Shown in pieces: positions 47,500 to 58,420 of a stretch of DNA of 64,000 bases. This stretch comes from Durusdinium trenchii (lineage: Eukaryota > Sar > Dinophyceae > Suessiales > Symbiodiniaceae), in NCBI GenBank assembly GCA_963970005.1, contig CAXAMN010023662.1, forward strand, positions 627,904 to 691,903, written 5' to 3'. The stretch's first letter is position 1; each line of letters opens with the position of its first letter. The position numbers and the translations under genes were made by a program. A model generated the notes under the pieces. The model was not told the origin of the DNA and ran no database searches. It worked only from the letters and a program-made list of their open reading frames with translations.

Positions 47500-48298
47500 C
47501 TACAAGCACAAGGGGAACTGTGAACACCTCATGGAACTTTGAGCCTCAAGCAAGGATCGGATCATCCCCTTTGGACTGGTTATATCTGGTTATATGGCAG
47601 GTTCCGTGCAGCTTTCCAAAGCAAAAATTGATATGGCTCCAAACGCCGTAACACTAGGGTACCATCCAACCCCCTAGAAAAACAACATGAGACTGATCCA
47701 CCTGCAGGTACCAGAAGTTCCGAGGGTCTTACTTTCTGATCCGAACAAAACTGTTGAAATTCAACTGTGGCCTGGAGCTGTGGCGTGATGGTCAGCACGT
47801 TCCCAGACACCTCCGCTGGCTGCGAAGCGCGTGGGACTGCGCGCAGTGAAACCGACCGCGCTGACCGCGTGGTCGGAGATGGCGAATGTCAGTGACGGTG
47901 TGGGAAGTGTGAAACTGGGGGTCTTTGACAACCAGTCTTGGGCCTGACCGTATCTTTAATATTTCAAGATCAGCTTGACAAACATCATTCATTGTCCTTG
48001 TTCAGCTGAGAGGTCCTGCCAGTTTGTTTTTTAGTACAGTTCTGTCGCAGGGAAAGTCTCGGAATCACTTCTTGACTGATAGCTGATAGCCAAAGCAAGA
48101 GGCTTCAGCCCTCACCTTTTGCGGGCTCGTCTGCAACATCATATATATATATATAGTAGGTTGGAGAAATATGGGTGTGTATTAAAATTAGGAGACCTCA
48201 CAGTTCGATTGTATGCAAGAAGAAACATAGACCAGTCTACCCATTGGTTGAGGATATCTCCCTATGAACACACACATACACACACCCCTTATTATCAC

Positions 48299-48477
48299 CC
48301 CATATGTCTTTGCCCCGCATGCCCAAACCACATCATCGGCCTCAGGAAAGGCACGGAAGGTGAGATCCTCTACGCTGGGCTCAAGTTCTTTGGGCACAAG
48401 CAGTGTGGCCGCTGGACTCTCAAGCTGCCCTGGAAGAACGAGTTCGCCGGCGGTTTCTCGGGCAATTCTGTCCATGA
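48299..48477 (-). CDS. Third exon of the 48-49 kb gene
   Basis: Minus-strand exon after AACCCACTTCAG. Two bases complete the codon split at the previous exon. It reads MDRIARETAGELVLPGQLES, PAATLLVPKELEPSVEDLTF, then RAFPEADDVVWACG. The donor is either GCAAAG (exon end 48314) or GTGATA (48299), both phase 0. The acidic, helix-rich sequence is unmistakably protein-like. No family is recognised. Confidence 0.7.
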
Positions 48478-48642
48478 CTGAAGTGGGTTTGAAAGCGTTT
48501 GATAGATGGAGAACGGGGATATCCTCCTGTATCTTTGTGGGTCACTGTCGTGGTTTTTCTTGGGAACAACCCCTCTGAAACGAATGTTCCTTTTTGTGGA
48601 AGCAAGCTACACTCCCAAATAACACTATATAAGACTATATAC

Positions 48643-48740
48643 ATTGGAGAATGGCCTTGCCGAAGGGGTTCTTGTCCCATTCTTGGAAAGACACCAAGTC
48701 TTCGATAAGCCACACTGGGACAACCTCTATGCTTGCAAAT
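48643..48740 (-). CDS. Second exon of the 48-49 kb gene
   Basis: Minus-strand 98-nt exon between AATACCAACAG and a GTATAT donor. It reads FASIEVVPVWLIEDLVSFQE then WDKNPFGKAILQ. It enters with one base (joining the phase-2 end of the 49373 exon) and leaves with one base (joining the two-base start of the 48477 exon), so three exons are consistent. The first methionine in this part of the protein is in the next exon. Confidence 0.7.
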
Positions 48741-49372
48741 CTGTTGGTATTCATAGCAAGTATTGTAGATCAAACACAATATAGAATAATACAATGTTTG
48801 ATCAGAAGAGTCGCGACGCTGATGTCGTTGTGGTGGGTACTTTAAACCAAGACCAGGGGGAAGAAATATCCGAAACAAAACAATCTGACCCCAAACGAAT
48901 TCCACGGTGCAAGTGCAACAGTGAATATTTGGGAACTCTTGAATGATTCCGTCACATTCAACTCCACAATTCCACTTCACAGATCAAGATCCCACAATGA
49001 GATATTTATTTTAAAAAGAACCAACAAACATGATAAAAACAAAATGCATCATGATGCATCCATTGGAATCTATCAATCTTGGATAAAATGCATCGACATC
49101 CATCAACCTTTGGAATCAGAAACAGCGTTGCAGCGTTGAATTCCGTTCTTGCACGTTCATCCACTCATCAGTTCAGACTCCATGGTTAAATAGCCACCGG
49201 CACCACACCAGCACCACCGGTGTGGACAGTGCTTTTATTGAACCATTGTGCTTGCTTGTTTTATATTAAACATGCTTTATATAAGCTAGCACAATTGACC
49301 TGGGATACCTGGTATGTTAGTATTAGGATAGGGAGACACCAGGATAGGGAGGTCTCCCTAATACAAAGCCAC

Positions 49373-49461
49373 CTCCCCTCTCCGGTGCGTGGCATGAACG
49401 CGTCAGCGTAAGAGCGGCCTGCCACGATTGCATAGGCCGTGACCACGGCGCCGCCCAGGAC
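49373..49461 (-). CDS. First visible exon of the 48-49 kb gene
   Basis: Minus-strand 89-nt exon after TCCTCGGGACAG, ending in a GTGGCT donor. It reads VLGGAVVTAYAIVAGRSYAD then AFMPRTGEG. The first half is a hydrophobic, Gly/Ala-rich segment that could be a membrane helix. It ends in phase 2 and the next exon supplies the single missing base (Arg). The gene continues upstream beyond 49461, but the preceding exon was not found. Confidence 0.65.
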
Positions 49462-52257
49462 CTGTCCCGAGGAAGAGGTGTGTGAACTGGTGTTTACTTT
49501 AGATATCTTTAGATCAAACTCACAACAGCGTGGGGTTAAACAGAGAAAATATGGGTGAAGCTTGGATCGATTGGAGTTTGTTTTTGGACGTGCCAGGGGG
49601 GTTCAGATGCAAGCTCTACCATCCAAATCGGGGCAAAGTGTCCTAGTTGCTACTTGAACATCGGAAGCCCCCAACATCTCCCAAGATATAGACTGAAACG
49701 ACAAGAGTAAAAAGGAGCCGTCAAAGATCAAGAATCATCCTTAGTTATAAGATGTTTGTTATAAGAATTTGGGGATCATCTGCCTGAAACATCTCGAAAC
49801 ACTGCTGCACTGCTGGGGCACCAAGCGGATCTGTCCCTCTTTCCCCCCCTAAGCTTGCTGGCTCATTGCCAACTAAGCCTCCCATCTATTCCATCATGTT
49901 CCATCACTCCTCTGTTTCGACCTGTTCTTCCGTCCTTTCGACCCGACGAATCGACGAATGGTCCGACGCCACCGTACCGATCGCCTCGCCTCAAAGGGCC
50001 CCAGGTAATCGCAAAGCTTTGGGACCTCCACTGCCCTGAAGGAAGGACAGGTGGACAGGTGGCGGACAGTTGCACCCCAGACAGCACCCCGGGCCCCTAA
50101 GAGGGGGCGCTTTCAGGGGAAGAGGGATGATGAGGGATGAAAGCCATGAAAGGCATGACGTGGCATGACATCCATGAACCTCATTCCCTTGAGGGGTTGA
50201 CTAGTGATATTTGAGATCTTGAAATGCAAAAGTGCCTGATCAAGTAACTCATGCTGATGACAAAAGCTGATGACAAACTCTGGCAAAACGTCAATCCGCT
50301 GATGATTATTTTGGGTCCTGTTTCAGGTGATGTTGCATGGATGTGGGTCAGAGTCAAACAAGGCAGGGAGAGTGGCTGAAGCTTGTGACTCCTTGCCGCA
50401 GAACCATGAAGGAACACTCACTAACCAGTCCTACCAGTATTTCTTGTGATCAAATCCGATCTGTTTCCAAAAAGAACCATCACTGCAGCGTCCAGTATCT
50501 GGTAAAAAAGAGACGGTCTAGTGCACCGTCCAAATACGGCAGCTACTTCAGGCCATTCGCTATTTTTTTTAAATGGCCTCCAAGCTAATAGCAATGGCCT
50601 CCAACCTAATTGGCCTTAAAGCCCGATGATTCTTCCACTCTTTAAACCGTCTCCAAGCTACAAGAGCTGCAGCGCAGTTCCCCCACATGCATTTGGCATC
50701 TCCTCCGGCTGTAAACCCGCATTGGGTACGCTGGAGCGGAAGTGCTCCAGCATTGCGCCTGAGAAGTGGCAGTGGGGAGCTGTGAGCTTTTCCACGTCGA
50801 TGGCTATGTTACCATGTTTGCTATTTGTACTGTTGGTTTCCTCTTCGGAGCTTTGGGATACCGGGTTCTGGTATGGGGCTCAAAAGGGGCTTTTCTTACT
50901 CAGAGGATGCGTGAATTCTTTGGGTGATTGCCTTTTCGAAACAGTCATTCCTGGGATCAATCCAAGGAAGCCTTTGCAAATGGAACTCATGCACGTGAGT
51001 TACAGGTGGAACTTTTCAGCTCAAAACCCTCCGAGTTCGTGTCAGAACTCCGCTCACAAACAACAATCCTCTCTACATCCAACGCCAAAGCATGGAGCAA
51101 AAACGCCGACGAACGGAGCGGCATCGCGCCATCGCTACGGAGCGATCGGACGCGACGGACGAATTAGGGGCTCCTGGCCTTACTACAAACAGAGCAAGGA
51201 CGCTACTATACGCTACTAGTGAATGCCTGGAAACTTGGATCACCAAGTAATTACGGTCTCACATGGTCAAAGCGCTGGTCAAAGGGTTGGAGCTGTGAGC
51301 TTCCAGCTCAACCCAAAAAAAAACATTCTGGTCGTAACTTCTATATATAGTATCTTCTAGTCCCTGGATTAAGTATTTCATTCTTTGCTCACGTGAGAAA
51401 GAAATCCTTGCTCATTCTCTGATCCTTCCACGTCCGACATTCCTAGCCACCCCCACATTGGACGTTCCACCTGCAGAGGTCAAGGAGGTGAAGTTCTCAT
51501 GGCTCATGGTCAGTAAGGCCCCATCGCCCACCTGCGCCACCCAGCGCGACCGGAGGGCATATGGGGTTAGTGAACGGTTCACCGACGCAAAGAACATTGA
51601 CCCAGAAAAGCATATGGCTTGAAGAGGATCTTGTTAACTGCTTGGAACGTGCGGGTCATATTACCTCGTGTATACTCCGTGCATGCATGTGTACACCCAA
51701 AAACCTGCAAGCTAGTCTATTTGTCGGTATATTCGATATAATAGTCAATATATTACATGGTACATCGATTATGCTGTCGATGTCCGCTTGTCATTGTAAT
51801 CATTTGAGCTTGATCTAGTAGTCAAAACCCCAACCTCTTCCCAATGCCACACCCAACTCCCCGGCCGCGTTTCACCTCCGGCTGTCCGACTTCCGAGCGG
51901 ATCGAGAAGAGCACCCGTGCAGCCGGGTTCCTCAGTGAGGCTGGGGCTGGGTATGGGGTTCTACGGGTTCCTCGAACTCGAAGTGATCCGAAAACTGACT
52001 GGTGCGACTCGTAGGGAATGAGGGAATGAACCCCCAATAGAGATATTCCTTTGGATCTAGCCACCCTCATTCTCTAGTAAGCACGAGTCTGTAAAAAGGA
52101 TCGAACCCGACTCCCTTGATACTCTTTTCACTTTGTCAGGCAACTTTTCTTCACTGCAAACATCGACTTCTCTTTGTCACTTGGTGAGGCAGCGAGGCAC
52201 AAATGGACGCTGGCCTAGGACCCCCTTCTTGTCTGAAGACCCCCCTTGTTGGGGGTA
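49462..52257. other. Probable introns, ambiguous candidates
   Basis: A short minus patch at 49912-49992 (contains GEAIGTVASDHSSIRRVERT). A 197-codon plus frame at 50626-51219 overlaps a second plus frame reading better at 50960-51170 (contains ELQVELFSSKPSEFVSELRS), so strand and frame are unresolved. A GC-rich patch at 51830-51980 is open on both strands. Confidence 0.35.
50565..50612. repeat. AATGGCCTCCAACCTAAT motif pair
   Basis: AAATGGCCTCCAAGCTAATA followed by AATGGCCTCCAACCTAAT, matching the array at 25620-25690. Confidence 0.8.
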
Positions 52258-52410
52258 TCACCTCGGCGCGGAGTGGTGAATTGCTCCAAGCTTCGGCTGC
52301 AAAAGCTGCACCGTGTGGGTCTGTCTCATAGCCACGTCGCGCTTGGGACCCTCAAACCAGTGATCTCCCAGTTGCCACAGCACCAGCGGTTCCGCATGGA
52401 TGCTCGGCAC
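52258..52410 (-). CDS. Candidate terminal exon
   Basis: Minus-strand 51-codon exon in phase 0 after ACTTCTGCGCAG, ending in a stop. It reads VPSIHAEPLVLWQLGDHWFE, then GPKRDVAMRQTHTVQLLQPK. G/C-ending codons dominate. The opposite strand is open for 79 codons but is Arg/His/Ser-rich. No family is recognised. Confidence 0.42.
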   Translation of the reverse strand: MPSIHAEPLVLWQLGDHWFEGPKRDVAMRQTHTVQLLQPKLGAIHHSAPR

Positions 52411-52960
52411 CTGCGCAGAAGTTTCTTGGTGTTGTTGTTTGGGGCCGGTTCAAACATGGAAGAGAACGACATGGGAGAGATTTAAAAAATAAATGTCAAA
52501 GACGGTAAAAGACAAGTTTTATCATGAACAACGTGCTCAAACAAATGCAACTTTAGGTGTTCCAATAAACAACACCAACCAACACATCTTCTTATTTCTT
52601 CCATAGAGGCTCTGCTGGAGTTGCTAGAGGAATGAGTTCCTATCAAGTAGAACCTGATCAGGGAAATCAACTGGTTTCAAAAGAATCTCCTTCTGCCAGG
52701 GGTGATTCAATCAGCTTCAAGTACTCAGTGTACTTCGGACAGTTTCCTTGAATTAGGGCTTAACATGGCTTTAACAACCACTACGTTGCTCGCTCGTCGA
52801 GGGCCTCGGTACGTGTCTTGATGATCAGCACCCGCACGTAGCCTGGATTCGTCCAAACATATCCTGGCTCCTGGCCGCTGAAAGAATGGACAGCGCTTCG
52901 CCTTGGTCTTAGGGGTTTGGGATCCAGCTTTGGTGCGACCAAACGGACTTAGTAAGATGG

Positions 52961-53224
52961 TCAGTCTGGTTGTTCAAATGCTTCAAACATGTTGCACAAA
53001 CCTGCAGTCTCTTTGAGTCTCTTGGGTTTTGTCTGAGCCAGGTCCGGCCATTTTTTCTGAGCCTCTGAGCGTTTCGGAAATTCCAAAAACGCACTCTCTC
53101 CTTTAACCGCCAGTCCACCTGCAACAGAGTGGTTGTGTTGGCTGCCTCGCATGCGTTGTGCAATGGCGACGTCAAAAAGGCTCTTGTGTCGTGGCTGGCA
53201 TGAACAATAGAGTGGTGAACTCAT
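52961..53224 (-). CDS. Candidate first or only exon, ATG start
   Basis: Minus-strand ATG at 53224 opens an 87-codon frame: KSLFDVAIAQRMRGSQHNHS, VAGGLAVKGESAFLEFPKRS, then EAQKKWPDLAQTKPKRLKET. The Lys/Glu/Ala-rich composition is protein-like. A GTTTGT donor after KETA could end the exon at about 53002. A 95-codon plus frame begins only 20 bp away on the other side (53244-53531, contains QEICQILANPGQPLQFKTQA), so a divergent pair is conceivable. Confidence 0.48.
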   Translation of the reverse strand: MSSPLYCSCQPRHKSLFDVAIAQRMRGSQHNHSVAGGLAVKGESAFLEFPKRSEAQKKWPDLAQTKPKRLKETAGLCNMFEAFEQPD

Positions 53225-53609
53225 GGAAGAACAAAGTGACTAAGTGGCCTCCACAATCGGCGGACCACGCAGGCAACTCGATCGAAATGTTATCCAGGAA
53301 ATTTGCCAGATCTTAGCCAACCCCGGCCAACCCCTCCAATTCAAGACACAGGCCGCCACTGCTGTGGGGATCAGCTGCCCAAGCAAGGGCCGTTCACAAA
53401 GCAAGGCTGGATCACCATTTCAACACAAATCTGACAATTCTCAGTGGCATCAACAGAGCAATTCCCAAGGCATGCATATGTGGCGACCAGCGAACTCTGG
53501 AACCTTGCTTTTAGAACACCTGAATCAATGATGTCACTAGACGACCAAAGAACATGCAAAATGCAAAGTGCCTCACTGCCTCACTAAGAGGATTGATATT
53601 CCGGAGATG

Positions 53610-53978
53610 TCACTCTACCCTCCCAGAAATGACCTCCACCTCCTTCAGGACACAAAACGTGCCGGGCCTAAAACATCGATGTCGTCGATGCCTTCCCCCC
53701 TGGTGCCCCATCTGCCCAAACAACCACGCGAAGCGTCCGGCCGGGTCGTTCCGTTGGTCGCTGCACCCGACGTGCACCTCCAAGTGATCTGAGAGCTTCA
53801 GGTGCATGGCACCTCCAGAGGGCACGGCTTGCCAGCTTCCAACGCCCAAAAGGCCACGCCAGAGTCGGTATTGGAGCTGCAGCCTTGGTGTGGCAGAAAG
53901 GCAGGTGACAAAGCTTATGTTGACTTCTACCAGCTCTCCTCCCCCCCCCAAAAAAAAATGCCAGCAGCACCTACTCAA
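53610..53978 (-). CDS. Candidate exon
   Basis: A minus-strand open frame of 122 codons; the coding-like part reads LQLQYRLWRGLLGVGSWQAV, then AMHLKLSDHLEVHVGCSDQR and PGTFCVLKEVEVISGRVE to a stop. The first ~12 codons translate a C/A homopolymer region and are probably intron. No family is recognised. Confidence 0.38.
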   Translation of the reverse strand: MSRCCWHFFLGGGGELVEVNISFVTCLSATPRLQLQYRLWRGLLGVGSWQAVPSGGAMHLKLSDHLEVHVGCSDQRNDPAGRFAWLFGQMGHQGGRHRRHRCFRPGTFCVLKEVEVISGRVE

Positions 53979-54292
53979 GTGAGTTGACCTGGCACATCTG
54001 GAACTGATTCTGGTGCATGCGGAGGATGCAAAAAGATATGCAAACCATTAACAAACCGCAGCACAAATCCACCCATTCGACTTGCCCCACCTATTCGAAG
54101 CCTTTGAGGAGTTGACCGACCCCGTCGTCTGGTCGCCCCATCGAAAACCCTAAACCGAGGGTTCCCCGGCGCTCAAAAACGATTTCCTCTTTTTTTTTAA
54201 CAGGGGGAAAACCTTGCTCCCTTCGTAGCGATGCCAGGAGCCCCGAACGGCCCTAGCCTCCGATCGCTCCGTCGTAGTACCGCCAGGAGCCC

Positions 54293-54546
54293 CTACTGTA
54301 GTAGCGTCATCCCTGGTAGTCTAATCTGTTCATTTGATCGCCAACCAGGCTGCCCCGGGTGCCCCACAGCCGGGTCTCCGCCTTGGAGAGCTGAGTTTAC
54401 ACCGTCGGTGGACCGGTGCTCCGTCGAGACGTGTCGGCACCGGCCGTCGGCACCGGCCGTCGGCTCCGCTTCCTTCCACGAACCATGGCACGACGAAGTG
54501 TCGGTGACGCCCGGCACCTCCAGCAGAAAGGCCAAGGTCTCGAGGT
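54293..54546 (-). CDS. Candidate exon
   Basis: The minus-strand exon opens after GGCCTCCTGGACAG in phase 0 and reads VERDLETLAFLLEVPGVTDT, then SSCHGSWKEAEPTAG. A 13-bp tandem duplication CCGACGGCCGGTG follows, where a GT donor could end the exon. Beyond it the frame stays open to 54293 but is less convincing. Confidence 0.42.
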
Positions 54547-55561
54547 CTCGTTCCACCTGTCCAGGAGGCCACGCCCGGCCGCGGTCTCAGGCACTTGATA
54601 TTTTGGGGAGAGAGATGGAGAGAGGGCGAAGTGCGGAGGAGGAGGGCAGCGCCCAGGTCTATCGGGTAAAGTGGGTTTAAGGACATGGTAGGACATACAG
54701 AAATCCTTTGGGAAAGTTCGAAGCTTTTTGATTCGGTGTGCCCGTTCCAAAGTCGCATCTTCCTTGCTTGGAGTGGAGATTTGGGTGCGCCCCCAGAATG
54801 TTATCTCAAGCCGGCACAAAAGAGCTGGCTCGGACTTCGGGCGGCTGAACTTTGCCAAGGAACTTGGTCATTTATACCTTCATTCCAGCAGCGTAGGGAG
54901 ACACTCACACAATCCATCTTAAAGCCCTTCCAGACCTTTCTTTCTCCAGGCCACTAAGAAGGCACCCTCAGTACTGCTAAAGCCCAGCAAAGGCGAGGGC
55001 TCTGGCCAGGTAGCCCTCAATGTTAACCGCGCCTCAAACCGCACATCGCCACAACAAATGCACTCGCAATGAAGAAGGAGAGACTGGGCCAGGCTACTCG
55101 TGCTTGTCAGGAACTAGAGTTTTGCTGGTCACAAAAGGGGACATGTGACATATTTACAAACTTGGTAGCAGGTGGTTCGAGGATGGTTTTTTGTCAGGTC
55201 CATTTCCATTGCACATGTGAGATGGATGCTGAAGTATTGTCTTGCTGCGGAAGCTGCATCAGGGGCCAACAGAGGAGTGTTTCCAGGCAACTAGGGAGGC
55301 CACCTCTAGCAGAAGGGACCATAAATGCTCCTCGTTCACCCGGAGTTTTGGTGCATGATAGTTCTTGCCTGGCTGCAACAACACGGAGTTTTGGTGCTCA
55401 CGATGTTAGGCCAAACACGGGTACATCTCTGCGGATTGTCCATTCTGTCTTCTCTTGGGGTCTTTGCAGCCTATTGTGCTATCTTTCGGTGGCGATGCCT
55501 CTGCCTCCGCAAACTAGGCAGGATCAACAAGATCAAAAAGTCCCCGTCTGATTATCTTTAC
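54547..55561. other. Intron-like
   Basis: A 160-codon ATG-initiated plus frame (55069-55551) is present, but its composition (Ser/Cys/Arg-rich, no domain) and orientation make it a probable chance ORF. Confidence 0.4.
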
Positions 55562-55990
55562 CCCCAAATATCCCAACCCGCGATTGAAAGCATTCACACT
55601 TGCTATTGAGGGATACTTGAGATCTCCTTTGGAAGCTTTCTCATACATGTGCGAACATCCCACTAAACCGCTGAAAACCGCCTTTGACAACATCAACCCA
55701 TCACGCCAGGTTGCTGCTCCATCGATCCAATAGCTGCAGCTGGTGCGGCTACTCGGGTCGAAACCAGGCTTCTCTGCCCAGCTACTAATGGTCACCTCAC
55801 CATGCTCCGACGTGTGAGACACGTGCTGCCCGGTGTTGTGCTGCTGGCTGCTGAAGAGTTGCTTCTGTTGGGTGGGGAAAAGAATCTGATGGAAGGTGAT
55901 GGGTCTACCAAAAGGCTCCCAGTAAAATGTCTTGCTGAGCTTCGCTGCTGTGGCGCTTGATGGCTTTGGTGTTCTTTTTGTTTTTTCGGA
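55562..55990 (-). CDS. Long internal exon, unknown protein
   Basis: A minus-strand frame open from a stop at 55993 to a GTAAAG donor after 55562. It reads TAAKLSKTFYWEPFGRPITF, HQILFPTQQKQLFSSQQHNT, TSEHGEVTISSWAEKPGFDP, SYWIDGAATWRDGLMLSKAV, then GLVGCSHMYEKASKGDLKYP and SIASVNAFNRG. About 130 codons of coherent, Trp/Phe/Tyr-containing sequence make this one of the better exons. The acceptor is not fixed (several AGs lie between 55930 and 55985). No family is recognised. Confidence 0.58.
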
Positions 55991-56186
55991 TCAATTCTTT
56001 TGTCTCTTAGAATTCCACATGCGCCAGCTGGACATGGCCCCGGAGTACCAAGGACATGGTCAAGTTTGCCGGCCATCTTTGATGAATCAAAGATCATCAA
56101 GGGAAAACTGTCTTACCGCCCTTGCAAAGAAAGTCTATACACATTTGGTCATCGGCACAAGGGGTTACAAGGGGCTCAAAGAGCTA

Positions 56187-56286
56187 CACTCCCTGGAACT
56201 AACATGGAAGTGGAAAATTGTCCCTTGGAAGACCAATTTCCTCTACAAACAGGGTGTTTTTACTTCCATGTTAGTTTCAGGGTGTG
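56187..56286. mobile_element. MITE-like element, family A, best copy
   Basis: Begins CACTCCCTGGAACTAACATG and ends with its inverse (CATGTTAGTTTCAGGGTGTG), a ~26-bp inverted repeat with few mismatches, flanked on both sides by TA. Its centre shares TTCCTCTACAAACAGGGTGT with the copy at 15548. It is a non-coding 100-bp element. Confidence 0.8.
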
Positions 56287-57178
56287 TATAAATATATGTT
56301 CGAATCAGGATTGTGCAGGGGGGTATGGGTTGCCATGCCCATCTCTCCCTTTCTTCATATCCATCTCCACTGCCAATCCGCCAAGCCCGGCGTGGTGAGC
56401 ACGAAAGGCGCCGTGTAGGTCACTGGGCTGCTGGACCTCTGAGGATAACATCGAGTTCGGAGCGGTGACGTTTCTGGGATCAGGTAGAGGAGATTAGAAG
56501 AGGAAGGTTTGGCTTCAACTGTTATTTTCGATGCGCAAACTCGACCCGCGAAAACAGTGGCTCTGGTTGCCCAAGTCTCCTAGGAAAGTACCAACAAACA
56601 CGTCGGATGCGCAACTCGACATCATCTCCGGTTGCTCACCATGTATTTGCAACGAAGCATCGACACAAATAGAGTCTCGGACGACGAGTCGGATGCCAAA
56701 AGATGCCCATCTGCGTCCAAGCAACCCCTCGAGCTCATAGAAAATGCTGGCATCTGGCTGCTGATCAACGAGCAACTCGACCTGCACACTTGGAGGACCA
56801 AACTCGCAAGGTATCTCCTGTTTCACTTAGATAAGACCTGATAAGACAATGCACTTGCACCATGGAAGGTGACAAGAGCTCATGTTTCACTGCTATGTAT
56901 AGATTACAGTTGGTAGTCAATTTCTAGCGAACTCCTATTCTGAGACAAATCCATGTTACAACCCGCGGCAAAACTTGGGTTTTGTATTGTATGGTTTCAG
57001 ATGCTAGTTTGCCTGTTGGACAAAATCACTTCGAAAATTCAGAAGCTGCTGAGTGTCAGTGACTGTTGGTTTCCAACCAACATCTACGAAAAAACACCAC
57101 TACGGTTTAAACAACAAAACACTGGCAAAAGCGAGAGGGGGAGAGAAAACTGACATAAAACAAACTGTTGTACCCCAA
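56287..57178. other. Intron-like
   Basis: Plus frames at 56531-56841 and 56953-57153 are short and unsupported. A (G)6 tract and mixed sequence. Nothing is called. Confidence 0.4.
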
Positions 57179-57376
57179 ACCATGTGGAGCATCAGTTGAA
57201 CCTGCAGTCTTCTCGGGCTGGACGACCTCCCAAGGAGACCGAGCCTGAACCTGCAAGGCATAGGTCGTCTCCGTGGAGAGGTTCCCAGAAGCTACCTGGA
57301 GCTGCGCTGAGCTATGCTCAGTGCGATGCTTGAGAGATCCCTTCTTTCTGCTTCGGTAGAGTTCGACCCGACGACG
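57179..57376 (-). CDS. Exon with possible fibronectin type III-like segment
   Basis: Within a 153-codon minus-strand frame (57107-57568), residues 65-130 read RRRVELYRSRKKGSLKHRTE, HSSAQLQVASGNLSTETTYA, then LQVQARSPWEVVQPEKTAGS. The Leu-x-x-x-Thr-Thr-Tyr-x-Leu-x-Val-x-Ala pattern is what strands E-F of a fibronectin type III domain show, and VELYRS could be strand C. The rest of the domain would be in an upstream exon. A GTTTGG donor lies just after DAPHG. The similarity is by eye only, and the plus strand is also partly open. Confidence 0.4.
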
Positions 57377-58094
57377 GTGCAGGCACGATGACCGAACGAC
57401 GACCCCTCCGGCATGGCGGGAAGGGTGGAAGGGTCGTTCAAACATCTGCAGTTTGAAGTGGCCAAGTCTCACGTGAGACAAGTGTCCCTTCAGTAGTTCT
57501 ACGAACAATCTATGGCCAGTTCTCCTCAAATCTATGGTTAGCCCGCCATTTGTTCCCAAAACGTACAAACATAGAACAACACCATAGTTCTATTTGGAAC
57601 AACCCTCATCAGAGACATGACTAGATCAGGAAACTGAATTCCCATTAGAATCTGCAGGTCCATCTCGAAGTCTTCCATAAGTGATTTGTGTTCTCTCCAA
57701 GTCACACATCGTGGTGGGTTCATGTGGTCATTGCCGTGCAACTCCACCACACTTTCCTGAGCTCTTATGAGAGATGATGCAAAACAGGTCATTGTAGGAC
57801 CAAGCGGAAAGAAGGAGTGAGCGCGCCGTGATATGTGCTAGTGTCCTGGAAAACCCAAAAAAAAATACTTAAGCCAGCGAGACCTTGACGAAAAAGGCCC
57901 ATGTCCAATCATCACACCAACAGGAGAATTTGATCAGGCACTGCTTTGCCCAATTTCACCCTTTGAAAAAAGGCCCATGTTGTCTCGCTTTGCTTCCCCC
58001 CCAGAACGCATAGACTGCTACCCCAGGCTGCCTATCAAACATGCCTTTTTCACCAACAGCGAAGCTCGGGGTCTTCAGCCATAGTAAATAGGCT
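57377..58094. other. Intron-like
   Basis: The minus frame at 57538-57792 (contains EDFEMDLQILMGIQFPDLVM) could be an exon but lacks boundaries. Direct copies of AAAAAGGCCCATGT lie at 57890 and 57966. Confidence 0.35.
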
Positions 58095-58420
58095 TCGGAG
58101 CAGATTCGGAGCAGGCTCCGGAGGAGGTTCCGGACGAGGTTCCGGAGCAGGTTCCGGAGCAGGTTCCGGAGCAGGTTCCGGAGCAGGTTCTAGAGGAGGT
58201 TCAGGAGGAGGTTCCGGAGCAGGTTCCGGAGCAGGTTCCGGTTCCGGAGTGGAGGAGGTTCCGGAGCAGGTTCCGGAGCAGGTTCTGGAGCAGGTTCCGG
58301 AGCAGGTTCCGGAGCAGGTTCCGGTTCTGGAGTGGAGGAGGTTCCGGAGCAGGTTCCGGAGCAGGTTCTGGAGCAGGTTCCGGAGCAGGTTCTGGAGCAG
58401 GTTCCGGAGCAGGTTCCGGA
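58095..58420. repeat. 12-bp minisatellite GGTTCCGGAGCA
   Basis: About 25 copies of GGTTCCGGAGCA with one-base variants, interrupted twice by a GGTTCCGGTTCTGGAGTGGA-type unit. On the minus strand it encodes Pro-Glu-Pro-Ala repeats, but the interruptions shift frame, so no single frame keeps that repeat throughout. It may be coding in part or purely non-coding. Confidence 0.95.

Noticed and set aside
55069-55551. 160-codon ATG-started plus-strand ORF
   Set aside because: Ser/Cys/Arg-rich with no domain; a second plus frame is equally open, and the adjacent strong exon is on the other strand.
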